Positions 17,984-29,005 of a stretch of 44,908 nucleotides of DNA are shown here, one piece after another. Where the stretch lies: contig PBID01000015.1 of assembly GCA_002719675.1 (NCBI GenBank), positions 1 to 44,908 of the forward strand. Direction: 5' to 3'. The notes below the pieces were generated by a model, which was not told the DNA's origin, made no database searches, and saw only the letters and a list, made by a program, of their open reading frames with translations. Made by a program: the position numbers and the translations under genes. How positions within the stretch are numbered: position 1 is the first letter of the stretch; each line of letters begins with the position of its first letter. This DNA comes from Chloroflexota bacterium (GTDB lineage Bacteria > Chloroflexota > Dehalococcoidia > Lucifugimonadales > GCA-2719675).

Positions 17984-19243
17984 ATGAGATCATATTTTTG
18001 TTCAAAAAATGATGAAATGTTGAGTTGGAAAATGATTGAATTAATAAAGAATGGTACTATTACTTCAGCAAAAGGTTTTGTTGCCGGAGGTATCTCTGCA
18101 GGTATAAAAATAAGCAGTGAAAATAATTTGGATTTGGGAATTGTTAAATCAAAAAATCTTTCAAATATAGCTGCAACTTTTACTTCTAACAAAGTAGTTT
18201 CTCCTTCTGTAACAGTAAGTAAAGAAAAAATTGCTTTAGGAAATTCTGCTCAAGCTATAATAGTTAATAGTGGTTGTGCAAACTGCTGCGTAGGTAATCA
18301 AGGATATCTTGATGCTCAAGAAATGTGTGATTTAGTATCAACACACCATTCAATTTCTTCTGAAAATGTTTTTGTAGCTAGTACAGGTATGATTGGCGTT
18401 GAATTACCTATGGCTTTGATTCGTAATCATGTTGGGAATATCAAATTAACTGAAGACGGTGGTCATGATTTTGCAAAATCAATAATGACTACTGATACTA
18501 GGCGTAAAGAAATTGCTGTGTCATTTGAGATTGATGGTTCTAGAGTAACTATTGGTGCAGTTGCAAAAGGTGTTGGAATGATTCATCCAAATATGGCAAC
18601 TATGCTTTGTTTTATTGCTACAGATGCTAATGTAGAAAGTGGGTTTTTGCAGACTTCTTTAAAATCTTCTGTTGATACTTCGTTTAATATGATTGATGTA
18701 GATGGTGATCAAAGTACTAATGATTCAGTTTTTGTAATGGCAAATGGTGCTTCAGGTACTTCAGAAATAAATAAAGATTCCATTGCTGCTAATGATTTTC
18801 AAGATGCCTTATCGTATGTTTGTATACAATTAGCTAAAGAGCTGGTTAAAGATGGAGAAGGAGCACAACGGTTATTACAGGTTACCATAGAAGGTGCTGA
18901 TTCATTGAAAGATGCTCGCAAAGGAGCTAGGTCTGTTGTGAGTTCATTATTGGTAAAATCTATGGTTCATGGTGGAGATCCAAATTGGGGAAGAATTATG
19001 ATGGCTTTAGGGAAATCTGAAATCAAAGTGATTGAATCAGAAATTGATATTTTTTTAAATGATATTCATATCGTTCATAAAGGAGTTTCGATCCCATTTT
19101 TGAAAGAAGCTGTTGTAAGTGCAATGCGTGTAGAAGAAGTTAATTTCAAGATAAATATCAATCAAGGTAACTTTAGTGCTACAGCATGGGGTTGTGATAT
19201 GACTGAAGAGTATGTCATTTTTAATTCTGCATATAGCACATAA
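17984..19243 (+). CDS. argJ: Glutamate N-acetyltransferase / amino-acid N-acetyltransferase ArgJ
   Basis: ArgJ moves the acetyl group from N-acetylornithine to glutamate, the recycling step of arginine synthesis; some members also use acetyl-CoA. Family features visible are ITSAKGFVAGGISAGIK near the N-terminus, NSGCANCC, and the self-cleavage motif KGVGMIHPNMATML with the nucleophile at T206 as numbered here. The start is uncertain. ATG 17984 gives 419 residues but has no ribosome site. ATG 18032 (MIELIKNG) would give a length nearer the family norm and has GGA a few bases upstream. It heads the arg cluster, with argB 78 bp downstream. Confidence 0.93.
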   Translation: MRSYFCSKNDEMLSWKMIELIKNGTITSAKGFVAGGISAGIKISSENNLDLGIVKSKNLSNIAATFTSNKVVSPSVTVSKEKIALGNSAQAIIVNSGCANCCVGNQGYLDAQEMCDLVSTHHSISSENVFVASTGMIGVELPMALIRNHVGNIKLTEDGGHDFAKSIMTTDTRRKEIAVSFEIDGSRVTIGAVAKGVGMIHPNMATMLCFIATDANVESGFLQTSLKSSVDTSFNMIDVDGDQSTNDSVFVMANGASGTSEINKDSIAANDFQDALSYVCIQLAKELVKDGEGAQRLLQVTIEGADSLKDARKGARSVVSSLLVKSMVHGGDPNWGRIMMALGKSEIKVIESEIDIFLNDIHIVHKGVSIPFLKEAVVSAMRVEEVNFKININQGNFSATAWGCDMTEEYVIFNSAYST

Positions 19244-19321
19244 TTTTTTATGGGCTGGATTGAATAATCTAGCATAAAGTGTGACAATTTATTAGAGTTT
19301 TATTATAAAGGTGTTTTTCTT

Positions 19322-20203
19322 ATGGAATCAGGAAAATTGGATAAATCTGATTTCTCTTCGGAGAAAAATTTGGGTAATTTGTTTGAAGAATTAGATAACC
19401 CAATTGATAATTTTGCAATTATTTCTGAACGTATTGTAGTAGTAAAATTAGGTGGTAGTACTTTAGGAAATCATGATACAACTATTCAAGACATAGTTAA
19501 ATTGCAATCTGAGGGTTTTTACCCACTTGTTGTTCATGGTGGTGGAAAGATCATTTCTGATTGGATGAATAAAATTGGATCTCGTCCTAAATTTATCAAA
19601 GGCTTAAGAGTGACAGATCAAGATAGTTTAAATATTGTTGTTTCTGTTTTGTCGGGTCTGGTAAATAAAACTCTAGTAAGTGAGATAAATAGTTCTGGAG
19701 GTAAAGCTTTGGGATTATCTGGAGTTGATGGAGGTATTTTAAGGGCAAAAATAACAAACCCTGAATTAGGGTTTGTTGGAGAAATAGACAATGTAAATCC
19801 TAGGCCTTTACAAATACTTATTCAAAACAATATCATTCCAATTATTTCACCAGTTTCGATTCAAATTGATTCACAAGGTTCCTTAACTGATCAAATGTTG
19901 AATGTAAATGCTGATACAGCAGCAGGACATATCGCTAAAACTATTGGAGCTGGCAAGTTGGTATTTATGACTGATGTCGAGGGTGTTCTTGATACCTATA
20001 GAAGACTTATTCCTAGACTGACAGCACATCAGGCAATAGGTTTAATTAAGTCCAAAGTGGTTGAAGGTGGCATGATTCCAAAAATTGAAGCATGTGTAAA
20101 TTCTCTTTTAGAAGTAAAATCTGCATCTATAGTGGATGGAAGAGTTGCACATTCTTTGATTGATTATATAGATGGAAATAAAATTGGAACTAAGTTTGAA
20201 TAG
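19322..20203 (+). CDS. argB: Acetylglutamate kinase ArgB
   Basis: Phosphorylates N-acetylglutamate in arginine synthesis. The amino-acid-kinase fold is clear: VVVKLGGSTLGN at 39-50, 'VVHGGGKIISDWM', 'DGGILRAKI', 'NVNADTAAGHIAK' and 'VEGGMIPKIEA' near the C-terminus. The first 36 residues form a poorly conserved acidic extension before the kinase domain. AAGG lies 10 nt before ATG 19322, with no better internal start. A GTGACA/TATAAA promoter-like pair (19281-19309) lies too close to the start to be convincing. UPF0182 begins 10 bp after its stop. Confidence 0.95.
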   Translation: MESGKLDKSDFSSEKNLGNLFEELDNPIDNFAIISERIVVVKLGGSTLGNHDTTIQDIVKLQSEGFYPLVVHGGGKIISDWMNKIGSRPKFIKGLRVTDQDSLNIVVSVLSGLVNKTLVSEINSSGGKALGLSGVDGGILRAKITNPELGFVGEIDNVNPRPLQILIQNNIIPIISPVSIQIDSQGSLTDQMLNVNADTAAGHIAKTIGAGKLVFMTDVEGVLDTYRRLIPRLTAHQAIGLIKSKVVEGGMIPKIEACVNSLLEVKSASIVDGRVAHSLIDYIDGNKIGTKFE

Positions 20204-20213
20204 GAGAAATTAA

Positions 20214-23024
20214 ATGAATTTTCAGGGTGAGCCCGGGGTGCCATTTTCGTTGAATCAAATAATCCCATTTGGGATTCAAAGGTTTTCTAGATGGCTTTAT
20301 GTATTATTAGCTGCTTTATTAGTTTTAGTTCCGTTATATTTTCTTCGAGGTTTGTATACGGATTATTTATGGTTTTCTAGTTTAGGTTTTTCTAGTGTTT
20401 TTATCACCATAAAATTAAATCAAATAATTTTGTTTTTTATAGGAGCTTTATCTTTTGGAATTCTTTGCTCTTTAAGTTTTTATTTTGCAAGAAGATTTTC
20501 TTGGGGGCAAGTTGAAATATTAATGCCTGAGTCAACTTTTAACTTTCTAAAGAAGGCAATAATTTTAGGGATGGCTTTGTTTGTCTTTGTTGGAAGTTGT
20601 GTTTTTGGAATAATTTTAGCTCAATCATGGCAAACTATTTTAAAGTTTCTCAACAGTTCTGAATTTGGTATTAATGACCCTATTTTAAATAAAGATTTAT
20701 CTTTTTATATTTTTAATTTGCCATTTTATGAGTTGATTCAGAATTGGATTTTGTCTGCTATTTTAGTAATTTTTGTTGGTAGTATCATAGTTTATTTTGT
20801 TAATTATACTTTTAGAGGAATGGCATTTAAATTCAATTCAGGATTGAAAATACATTCTTCAATAATGTTTTCTTTATTAATGATTATTGTGTCGTTTAGT
20901 CATTTTATTCAGCGTTGGAAAATAATTCATGGTTCTGGAGATATTGTTTCTGGAGCGTCTTATAGTGACGTTTTTGCCCGAATGCCAGGTTTAAATATTT
21001 TAGCTGTGATTGCGTTAATGGTAGCTGTAATAATTTTAGTGAATATTTACTTTAGCGGTGTAAGACTATTGATAGCAGGTGTAGCTTTATGGGGTGTTTC
21101 GGCGATAATTTTAACCATTGGTTGGCCTAATGCAGCTCAGAGATTTAATGTTACTCCAAATGAATATAAGAAAGAAGCCCCTTATATAGATCATTCTATT
21201 AGAATGACTAAAATTGGATTTGGTTTAAATGATGTGAATGAGATTGAATATCCTGTGGAATATCAATTGGATATTGAAACTGTTCAAGCTAGTAATGAAA
21301 CTATTTCGAATATTAGATTGTGGGATCATGCTCCGTTATTAGATGTATATAAGCAAATTCAATTGATTCGTCCTTATTATGATTTTAATGATGTTGACGT
21401 AGACAGGTATATGTTTGACGGAAAATTAAGGCAAGTTATGTTAGCTGCAAGAGAAGTTAATGTTGATAAACTTGATGATGAATCTGACACTTGGATAAAC
21501 AATAAATTAAGGTATACACATGGTTTTGGGTTGTCTATGAGTCCTGTGACTGAATTTACTCCTGAAGGACGTCCTGAATTTTTTGCGAAGGATATTCCTT
21601 TAGATGGACAGTATAAAATTATGGAAAATAGATCTATTGAAGAATCTCAAACTTACTTATTGACAAATCCAAGAATTTACTATGGCGAAAAAACTAATCA
21701 GTACGTAATTGCCAATTCAGAAACAGCAGAACTTGATTATCAAGCACAAGGTGGGGAGATAATGAGTAATCATTATGATGGAAGTGGTGGAGTTGAAATT
21801 GGTTCATTATTTAGAAGGATACTATACGCTGTAGAAATGAGAGATTTGAACATCCTAATTAGTGGACAAATAAGTAACCAAACAAAAATTTTATATGATA
21901 GGAATGTTCAAGAAAGGATTAATAATGTAATGCCTTTTTTGGGATTAGACAAAGATCCTTATTTAGTAGTGGCTGATGGTGAACTTGTATGGATTCAAGA
22001 TGCTTATACTTTTTCTAATCGATTTCCATATTCTTCTAAAAGTATTACAGATTTAGATAATATATATTGGGAAAACACTCAATTTAATTATATTCGTAAT
22101 AGTGTCAAAGTTGTTGTGAATGCTTATTCTGGAAAAGTAAATGCTTATATATGGGATGATTCTGATCCAATCATTAGAGCATATGCAAAGATTTTCCCCG
22201 AATTATTTTTAACTAAGGATCAAATGCCTCAGGTGATTTTGGAACATGTTAGATATCCTCAAGATATTTTCAGTATACAATCTAAGAAATTTCTCAAGTT
22301 TCATATGGAAAATTCATTAGATTTTTATAATTTAGAAGACGTTTGGAGTATCCCGGATGAAAAAGTTGGACAAAGTGATGAATTGCAAGAGGTTTTGCCA
22401 TATTATGCAATCATGAAGATTCCGGGGATGGATTCTGAGAAATTTACTTTATTAACTCCATATACTAGGAACGATCCTCCTATTATGTCTGGATGGTTAG
22501 CTGCAGGGAACGATGGTGAAGATTATGGTAGTTTGACGGCTTTACTTTTCCCAAAGGATAGACAAGTAGATAGTACAAGGCAGATAGAGGCAAGAATCGA
22601 TAATGATTTAGCAATTTCTCCTGAATTGACTCTGCTGTGTCAACAAGGTTCAGTTTGTTTGAGGGGTAATTTATTGGTATTACCATTGAATTACGAAGGA
22701 AAGTTTGGGTTGCTTTATGTGGAGCCGATATATTTACAAGCTGAAGGTGTAGATTTTCCTGAATTAAAAAAGGTAATTATGGCTACTCAAGAAAAAGTTG
22801 TGATGACTGATAGTGTGCCAAATGCTGTCAAAGCTCTCTTGGGTTCAAGTGAAGCGTTTGTTATCTCAGATTCTAATGATAAAAATCAATCTAATAATAG
22901 TGATTTTAATTTTTTCAAAAAGACTATTGAATCATTAAAGGAAAAAATTGAAGATTTGAAAGTTACTTTGAATGAATTAGAAAAATCATTAACTGTTCTT
23001 TCAGAAAGTTTAGAGGAAAAATAA
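20214..23024 (+). CDS. UPF0182 family membrane protein
   Basis: A 936-residue member of the UPF0182 family, known from Actinobacteria, Cyanobacteria, Firmicutes and Chloroflexi, with no established function. The first ~300 residues carry about seven membrane segments. The long remainder (about 310-890) is predicted to lie outside, with family stretches such as 'GWPNAAQRFNVTPNEY', 'NIRLWDHAPL', 'DAYTFSNRFPYS' and 'NYIRNSVKVVVNAYSG'. The tail (about 895-936) is charged and coiled-coil-like. AGGAGA precedes ATG 20214. It sits 10 bp after argB and 1 bp before argD, so it is a true member of the arginine operon. Confidence 0.92.
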   Translation: MNFQGEPGVPFSLNQIIPFGIQRFSRWLYVLLAALLVLVPLYFLRGLYTDYLWFSSLGFSSVFITIKLNQIILFFIGALSFGILCSLSFYFARRFSWGQVEILMPESTFNFLKKAIILGMALFVFVGSCVFGIILAQSWQTILKFLNSSEFGINDPILNKDLSFYIFNLPFYELIQNWILSAILVIFVGSIIVYFVNYTFRGMAFKFNSGLKIHSSIMFSLLMIIVSFSHFIQRWKIIHGSGDIVSGASYSDVFARMPGLNILAVIALMVAVIILVNIYFSGVRLLIAGVALWGVSAIILTIGWPNAAQRFNVTPNEYKKEAPYIDHSIRMTKIGFGLNDVNEIEYPVEYQLDIETVQASNETISNIRLWDHAPLLDVYKQIQLIRPYYDFNDVDVDRYMFDGKLRQVMLAAREVNVDKLDDESDTWINNKLRYTHGFGLSMSPVTEFTPEGRPEFFAKDIPLDGQYKIMENRSIEESQTYLLTNPRIYYGEKTNQYVIANSETAELDYQAQGGEIMSNHYDGSGGVEIGSLFRRILYAVEMRDLNILISGQISNQTKILYDRNVQERINNVMPFLGLDKDPYLVVADGELVWIQDAYTFSNRFPYSSKSITDLDNIYWENTQFNYIRNSVKVVVNAYSGKVNAYIWDDSDPIIRAYAKIFPELFLTKDQMPQVILEHVRYPQDIFSIQSKKFLKFHMENSLDFYNLEDVWSIPDEKVGQSDELQEVLPYYAIMKIPGMDSEKFTLLTPYTRNDPPIMSGWLAAGNDGEDYGSLTALLFPKDRQVDSTRQIEARIDNDLAISPELTLLCQQGSVCLRGNLLVLPLNYEGKFGLLYVEPIYLQAEGVDFPELKKVIMATQEKVVMTDSVPNAVKALLGSSEAFVISDSNDKNQSNNSDFNFFKKTIESLKEKIEDLKVTLNELEKSLTVLSESLEEK

Positions 23025-23025
23025 G

Positions 23026-24228
23026 ATGTCTACTGATTGGAAGATGATTGAAAGTGAACTATATATGTCTTGTGTTAATAGACAACAAGTTGTATTAGTC
23101 AAAGGTGAAGGGAATTGGGTTTGGGATGATAAAGGGAAAAAATATTTAGATTTTACTTCTGGTTGGGCTGTAAATAATGTTGGGCATTCTAATGAGGATG
23201 TTGCATCTGCTATAGGTTTACAAGCAAAAACATTATTACAGACGTCTAATCAATTCTATACTGTTCCTCAATTACAGCTAGCAGAAATTTTGATTTCTAA
23301 TAGTATTCTAGATCGAGTGTTTTTTTCTAATAGTGGAGCTGAAGCTAACGAAGGCGCCTTTAAAATCGCTCGAAAATATGGAAAGATTAATTTAGATGGG
23401 GCCTATGAAATTATAACAGCAAAAAATTCATTTCATGGTAGGACTTTAGCAACTTGGGCAGCTACAGGTAAACCACATGATGAAGACGTTTTTCAGCCAT
23501 TACCTTCAGGGTTCGTTCACGTAGAGTACAATAATATTGATTCTATTAAAAATTCTACGACTTCTAAAACAGCAGCTGTGTTATTAGAGCCTGTACAAGG
23601 TGAAGGAGGAGTAAATATTCCTAATGATGATTATTTTCATCAAGTTAGAGAATGGTGTAATGAAAAAGGATTACTTTTTATGATGGATGAAGTTCAAACA
23701 GGTATGGGTAGGCTTGGTTCTTTGTTTGGTTATGAAAAATTTGAAGCTCAACCTGATGTAATTACTTTAGCTAAAGGGCTTGGTGGGGGAGTTCCTATAG
23801 GTGCAATTTTATCGAATGAAAAAGCTTCTGTTTTTGAACCAAAAAGTGAACATGGTTCTACTTTTGGGGGCAATGCTCTTACTTGTGCGGCTGCATACGC
23901 TTCCACAAAATATATTATTGAAAAAAAACTTTCTAGAAATGCTGAGGAAATGGGCAGATATCTTGGATCTAGGTTGCTTGATTTAAAAAGTCGACATCCA
24001 ATCATTAAGGATGTTAGAGGAATGGGGTTACTTTGGGGAGTAGAGTTTGATGTTGATGTAGCTCCATCAATTTATTTAAATTGTAATCAAACAGGGGTTT
24101 TACTTGGACTTTTATCAACTAATGCTGTTCGAATTATGCCTTGTTTAACCATTAACAAAATTGAAATTGATGAAGGTATTAAAAAATTTGAAGACGGTAT
24201 CAATAAAACGAAAAAGGATTTAATTTAA
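23026..24228 (+). CDS. argD: Acetylornithine aminotransferase ArgD
   Basis: A class-III PLP aminotransferase of 400 residues making N-acetylornithine from the semialdehyde. Motifs: 'LDFTSGWAVNNVGHSN' (41-56), SNSGAEANEGAFKIARK (101-117), NSFHGRTLA, DEVQTGMGR (221-229) and the PLP-binding K250 in TLAKGLGGGVPIGA. The C-terminal part contains the conserved HGSTFGGNALTCAAA. It starts one base after the UPF0182 stop and ends directly against the argG start, which argues for translational coupling. Confidence 0.94.
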   Translation: MSTDWKMIESELYMSCVNRQQVVLVKGEGNWVWDDKGKKYLDFTSGWAVNNVGHSNEDVASAIGLQAKTLLQTSNQFYTVPQLQLAEILISNSILDRVFFSNSGAEANEGAFKIARKYGKINLDGAYEIITAKNSFHGRTLATWAATGKPHDEDVFQPLPSGFVHVEYNNIDSIKNSTTSKTAAVLLEPVQGEGGVNIPNDDYFHQVREWCNEKGLLFMMDEVQTGMGRLGSLFGYEKFEAQPDVITLAKGLGGGVPIGAILSNEKASVFEPKSEHGSTFGGNALTCAAAYASTKYIIEKKLSRNAEEMGRYLGSRLLDLKSRHPIIKDVRGMGLLWGVEFDVDVAPSIYLNCNQTGVLLGLLSTNAVRIMPCLTINKIEIDEGIKKFEDGINKTKKDLI

Positions 24229-25506
24229 ATGAAGTGGGATTCTTTATTAAATGATGGTTTCAATTCGATAGCTGGAGCTGTTTCTGGAGGATTAGATAGT
24301 TGCACTGTTACTCATTGGCTGACTTCAAAAGGATTTACAGTAAATTGTTATACCGTTGATTTAGGACAACCAGATGAATCTAATATTGATTCTATTAAGA
24401 ATAGAATGATTGCATCAGGTGCATCTAAGTCAGAAATATTACCTGGTAAAAAACTTCTGGCAAAAGCTGGATTAAAGGTGATACAAGCCCAGGCAAAATA
24501 TGAGGGCGGTTATTGGAATACAACAGGAATTGCAAGACCAATCACTACTCAAATAATTTTAGAGGAAATTCAAAATACAGATACTCAAGTTTTTTTCCAT
24601 GGTGCTACCGGAAGAGGTAATGATCAAGTTAGATTTCAATTAGCAGTAAATATGATGAATCCTAGTATGAATGTTTATGCTCCTTGGAGAGATCCTGAAT
24701 TTATAGATCAATTTCCAGGTAGACAAGAAATGATTGATTATTGCCATAGAAATGGAATTCCCATAGGTTCGAAAGTTGATGCGAGTTATTCCACTGATGC
24801 GAATCTTTTAGGATTGACTCACGAAGCAGGTGATTTGGAAGATGTTCAAATATCTCCTTCTTTCGTAACACCTGGTATGGGTGTTTGGCCTTATGAAGCT
24901 CCCGACAAACCAGAAATTGTTAGTATTAACTGGGTAGAAGGGATACCTACAGAAATTAATGGAGATCGATTGGGGTTGGTAGAAATTTTTGAAAGAGCAA
25001 ATAATATCGGAGGGAGAAACGGTGTTGGAATTGGAAATCATGTTGTGGAAAACAGATTTGTTGGAGTCAAATCTAGAGGATTATATGAATCTCCTGGGAT
25101 GGAATTATTAGGTAGTAGTTATGAATATTTATTGCAATTCATGATTGACAGAAGAGCGAGGGAGTTTTTCGAGGTAATTTCAAGCGTGGTGAGTAAACAA
25201 ATTTATCAGGGTTATTGGATGGATTTGGCGACTGTTTCTGCTTTGAATGCTTTGAAACCTATAACACAATTGATTACTGGTAAAATTTCTGTGAAATTAT
25301 ACAAAGGTAAAATTGAATTTGATTCGATTGAAAATACTCCAGAAGCAATTCCTAATTCTTTGTATACAGATGATTCATCTATGGAAGCAGTTGGTTCTTA
25401 TAGCCATTTAGATGCTGAAGGATTTCTTCAGGTCCTTGGTGTTTCAGCTAAGAATATTGGTAAGAAACAGTTTAAATTTATTAGAGATAGATGGATCAAT
25501 GATTAG
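24229..25506 (+). CDS. argG: Argininosuccinate synthase ArgG (long, E. coli-like type)
   Basis: Joins citrulline and aspartate using ATP. The N-type pyrophosphatase loop SGGLDS is near residue 21 (GAVSGGLDSCTVTHWL). At 425 residues it is longer than the common ~400-residue form. Several stretches (VDLGQPDE, 'YWNTTGIARPIT', 'SYSTDANLLGLTHEAGDLE') align by eye with the E. coli-type enzyme rather than the widespread short type. Its ATG follows the argD stop with no gap. argC, argF and argH are not in the window. Confidence 0.94.
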   Translation: MKWDSLLNDGFNSIAGAVSGGLDSCTVTHWLTSKGFTVNCYTVDLGQPDESNIDSIKNRMIASGASKSEILPGKKLLAKAGLKVIQAQAKYEGGYWNTTGIARPITTQIILEEIQNTDTQVFFHGATGRGNDQVRFQLAVNMMNPSMNVYAPWRDPEFIDQFPGRQEMIDYCHRNGIPIGSKVDASYSTDANLLGLTHEAGDLEDVQISPSFVTPGMGVWPYEAPDKPEIVSINWVEGIPTEINGDRLGLVEIFERANNIGGRNGVGIGNHVVENRFVGVKSRGLYESPGMELLGSSYEYLLQFMIDRRAREFFEVISSVVSKQIYQGYWMDLATVSALNALKPITQLITGKISVKLYKGKIEFDSIENTPEAIPNSLYTDDSSMEAVGSYSHLDAEGFLQVLGVSAKNIGKKQFKFIRDRWIND

Positions 25507-25518
25507 ATTGAGGTCATT

Positions 25519-25845
25519 ATGCGTACTTATGGATTAGTAATTAATCTCAATGATGACCCCAAAGTCATATCAGAATACAAAAAATTTCATAAATCTGTAT
25601 GGCCTAAGGTAAAAAGCGACATTATTGATTCAGGTATAACTCAGATGAAAATTTTCATATTTGAAGCTACTTTGTTTATGTATCTTGAAGCATCTGAAGA
25701 TTTTGATTTTAGCTTATTAGCAAATGCATCAAAAGAGACTAAAGAATGGAATAAATTAATGAGTATTTTACAAGTACCCGTGTCAAGTGTTAAACCAGGA
25801 GAGTGGTGGCATCAGCTTGAGAAAGTCTATGACCTTAAATGGTAG
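25519..25845 (+). CDS. L-rhamnose mutarotase-like protein (RhaM/DUF718)
   Basis: A 108-residue dimeric ferredoxin-like protein of the RhaM family, which in E. coli interconverts anomers of L-rhamnose. Residues matching known RhaM active-site positions are Y20 and H24 in EYKKFHKSVWP and the paired tryptophans W96-W97 in PGEWWHQLEKVYDL. It starts 12 bp after argG on the same strand. No rhamnose isomerase, kinase or transporter is nearby, so the natural sugar is uncertain. The aldolase at the left of the window belongs to a family that includes rhamnonate aldolases, but the two are far apart. Confidence 0.85.
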   Translation: MRTYGLVINLNDDPKVISEYKKFHKSVWPKVKSDIIDSGITQMKIFIFEATLFMYLEASEDFDFSLLANASKETKEWNKLMSILQVPVSSVKPGEWWHQLEKVYDLKW

Positions 25846-25868
25846 TACTATTAGTTGCTATTAAATTC

Positions 25869-25898
25869 TTGACTCAAATACTTGTGATTAAGTAGAAT
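25869..25898 (+). promoter_or_regulatory. Putative sigma-70-type promoter for groES
   Basis: TTGACT at 25869-25874 and TAGAAT at 25893-25898 are separated by 18 bp, about 90 bp before the groES start. No CIRCE (HrcA-binding) inverted repeat is present in the leader, so heat control, if any, works differently. Confidence 0.65.
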
Positions 25899-25989
25899 AA
25901 AGTATGTAGTTGCAGGTACGTTAGACATATCTGTAATTTCTTTTTTAGTATTTTGATTTTTTAAAAAGTTCATTAGGAGGAATTGTCGC

Positions 25990-26286
25990 ATGGCAGATGT
26001 TAAATTTAAGCCATTAGGTAATCGTATTGTTGTTCAACCCCTTGAAGAGGAAGCTCAAGTTAGTGCTGGTGGTATCTATATTCCTGATACTGCTAAAGAA
26101 AAACCTCAAGAAGGTAAGGTTGTTGCTGTGGGGCCCGGAAAACTTGCTGAAGATGGCACACGAATTCCTATGGAAGTCTCAGTTGGAGACAAAGTTGTTT
26201 ATTCTAAGTATGGTGGTACTGAATACAAGGTAGGTGATATTGAGTATTTGGTATTGCGTGACGAAGATGTTTTATTAACCGTTTAG
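25990..26286 (+). CDS. groES: Co-chaperonin GroES
   Basis: The 98-residue heptameric lid of the GroEL chaperonin. It shows the family start '[16 protein letters not shown]', the mobile-loop region with [18 protein letters not shown], and the C-terminal [22 protein letters not shown] lies just upstream of ATG 25990, one of the strongest ribosome sites in the window. It is followed 57 bp later by groEL. Confidence 0.97.
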   Translation: MADVKFKPLGNRIVVQPLEEEAQVSAGGIYIPDTAKEKPQEGKVVAVGPGKLAEDGTRIPMEVSVGDKVVYSKYGGTEYKVGDIEYLVLRDEDVLLTV

Positions 26287-26294
26287 ATATAATT

Positions 26295-27969
<1,675 letters not shown>

Positions 27970-27982
27970 GAATTCGATTTTT

Positions 27983-28010
27983 AAAAAGGCTCCTTTTTAG
28001 GAGCCTTTTT
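27983..28010. terminator. Bidirectional intrinsic terminator
   Basis: A perfect 11-bp inverted repeat (AAAAAGGCTCC / GGAGCCTTTTT) around a 6-nt loop, with T-runs on both strands. It ends groES-groEL on the plus strand and the propeller-lipoprotein operon on the minus strand, whose stop lies at 28013. This is the clearest terminator in the window. Confidence 0.95.
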
Positions 28011-28012
28011 AA

Positions 28013-29005
28013 TTACGGGCTTCTATATAACATAATTCCTTCAGTTAGAGGTGGCGCTAAAACATCTCCCCCAACAGTCCATACCCCACCTTTTTCATCT
28101 ATCCAAACTGAATGGAGTCCTTTTTTAGACTTGATTCCAGTATCAATTTTTTCCCATTGTTCATTGTTTATTTGGTGTAATACACTTGTATTGATTCCTA
28201 CAGCGTAAGCTTGGTTTTCTCGACGGAAAATCCCCATAAGATGTGGGGTATTTTTTGGAGATTTTTCAACCCACGAATCATCAATATATTCTAGAATTAT
28301 TCCTTTTACTAATCCTCCAACAATCGTAGTGTTTAAATTGTTATTTCCATGAATTGTAAATAAAGGATATTGAGTTTTTGTTGATTGCCCTATGAAATCT
28401 TTACCGTTAAAAAATATAGTTTTTCCGTTAGTTCCAATCAACCAAACTTTTTCTGAATTTTCCCCCCAAACTTTGAACAAAGATTGGGTTCTAGAAAGTC
28501 CGGCAGGAAATCTTTCAGCATTTTCCCATTTGTCTCCATTATATCTCCATGCGAATGCACCATTGATAATGTTTCCACCTACTGCCCATAAATCATTTTC
28601 AGACACACCCCAAATACCAAAGACTGTTGCATCTCCTGGAGTTTCCATTGTTTCAAATTGACCTTCAGAATATTTTAGGATGAGTCCTTTACTGCCTCCG
28701 AAAAATATTGGTCCTGTATCAAAACCAAAAATCCACCATAGATCTGAATCAGAATTTGAATATACTCTTTTCCATTCTTTACCATTAAAATGTAGAATTA
28801 GGCTACCAGTTTGATCTACAGTATTTCCACCTACTGCCCAGATGTCATTTGAATTTCTGCCCCATACAGCTGTTAGTGCTGCAGGTAATTTTTCATGAAT
28901 TACTTCCCATTTTTCTTTTTCATCATTATTTTTACCACAGGAAACTAATATTGAAATTATAACTATTAAAAAAATAATTTTTTTGATTTTAATTTGTAGC
29001 TGCAC
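28013..29005 (-). CDS. Propeller-type lipoprotein
   Basis: A 330-residue exported lipoprotein. A hydrophobic N-terminus ends in lipobox LVSC with C23 as the acylated residue. The rest is a repeated beta pattern whose units carry '[15 protein letters not shown]', '[15 protein letters not shown]', '[14 protein letters not shown]' and '[15 protein letters not shown]', consistent with a six- or seven-bladed propeller. No catalytic residues are evident. The start is GTG 29005, 17 nt inside the end of the upstream gene, with AGGA 8 nt before it. It is thus translationally coupled to the formylglycine-generating enzyme. The function is unknown. Confidence 0.75.
   Translation of the reverse strand: MQLQIKIKKIIFLIVIISILVSCGKNNDEKEKWEVIHEKLPAALTAVWGRNSNDIWAVGGNTVDQTGSLILHFNGKEWKRVYSNSDSDLWWIFGFDTGPIFFGGSKGLILKYSEGQFETMETPGDATVFGIWGVSENDLWAVGGNIINGAFAWRYNGDKWENAERFPAGLSRTQSLFKVWGENSEKVWLIGTNGKTIFFNGKDFIGQSTKTQYPLFTIHGNNNLNTTIVGGLVKGIILEYIDDSWVEKSPKNTPHLMGIFRRENQAYAVGINTSVLHQINNEQWEKIDTGIKSKKGLHSVWIDEKGGVWTVGGDVLAPPLTEGIMLYRSP

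Noticed and set aside
25846-25989. CIRCE heat-shock operator before groES
   Set aside because: The expected TTAGCACTC-N9-GAGTGCTAA inverted repeat is not present in the leader.
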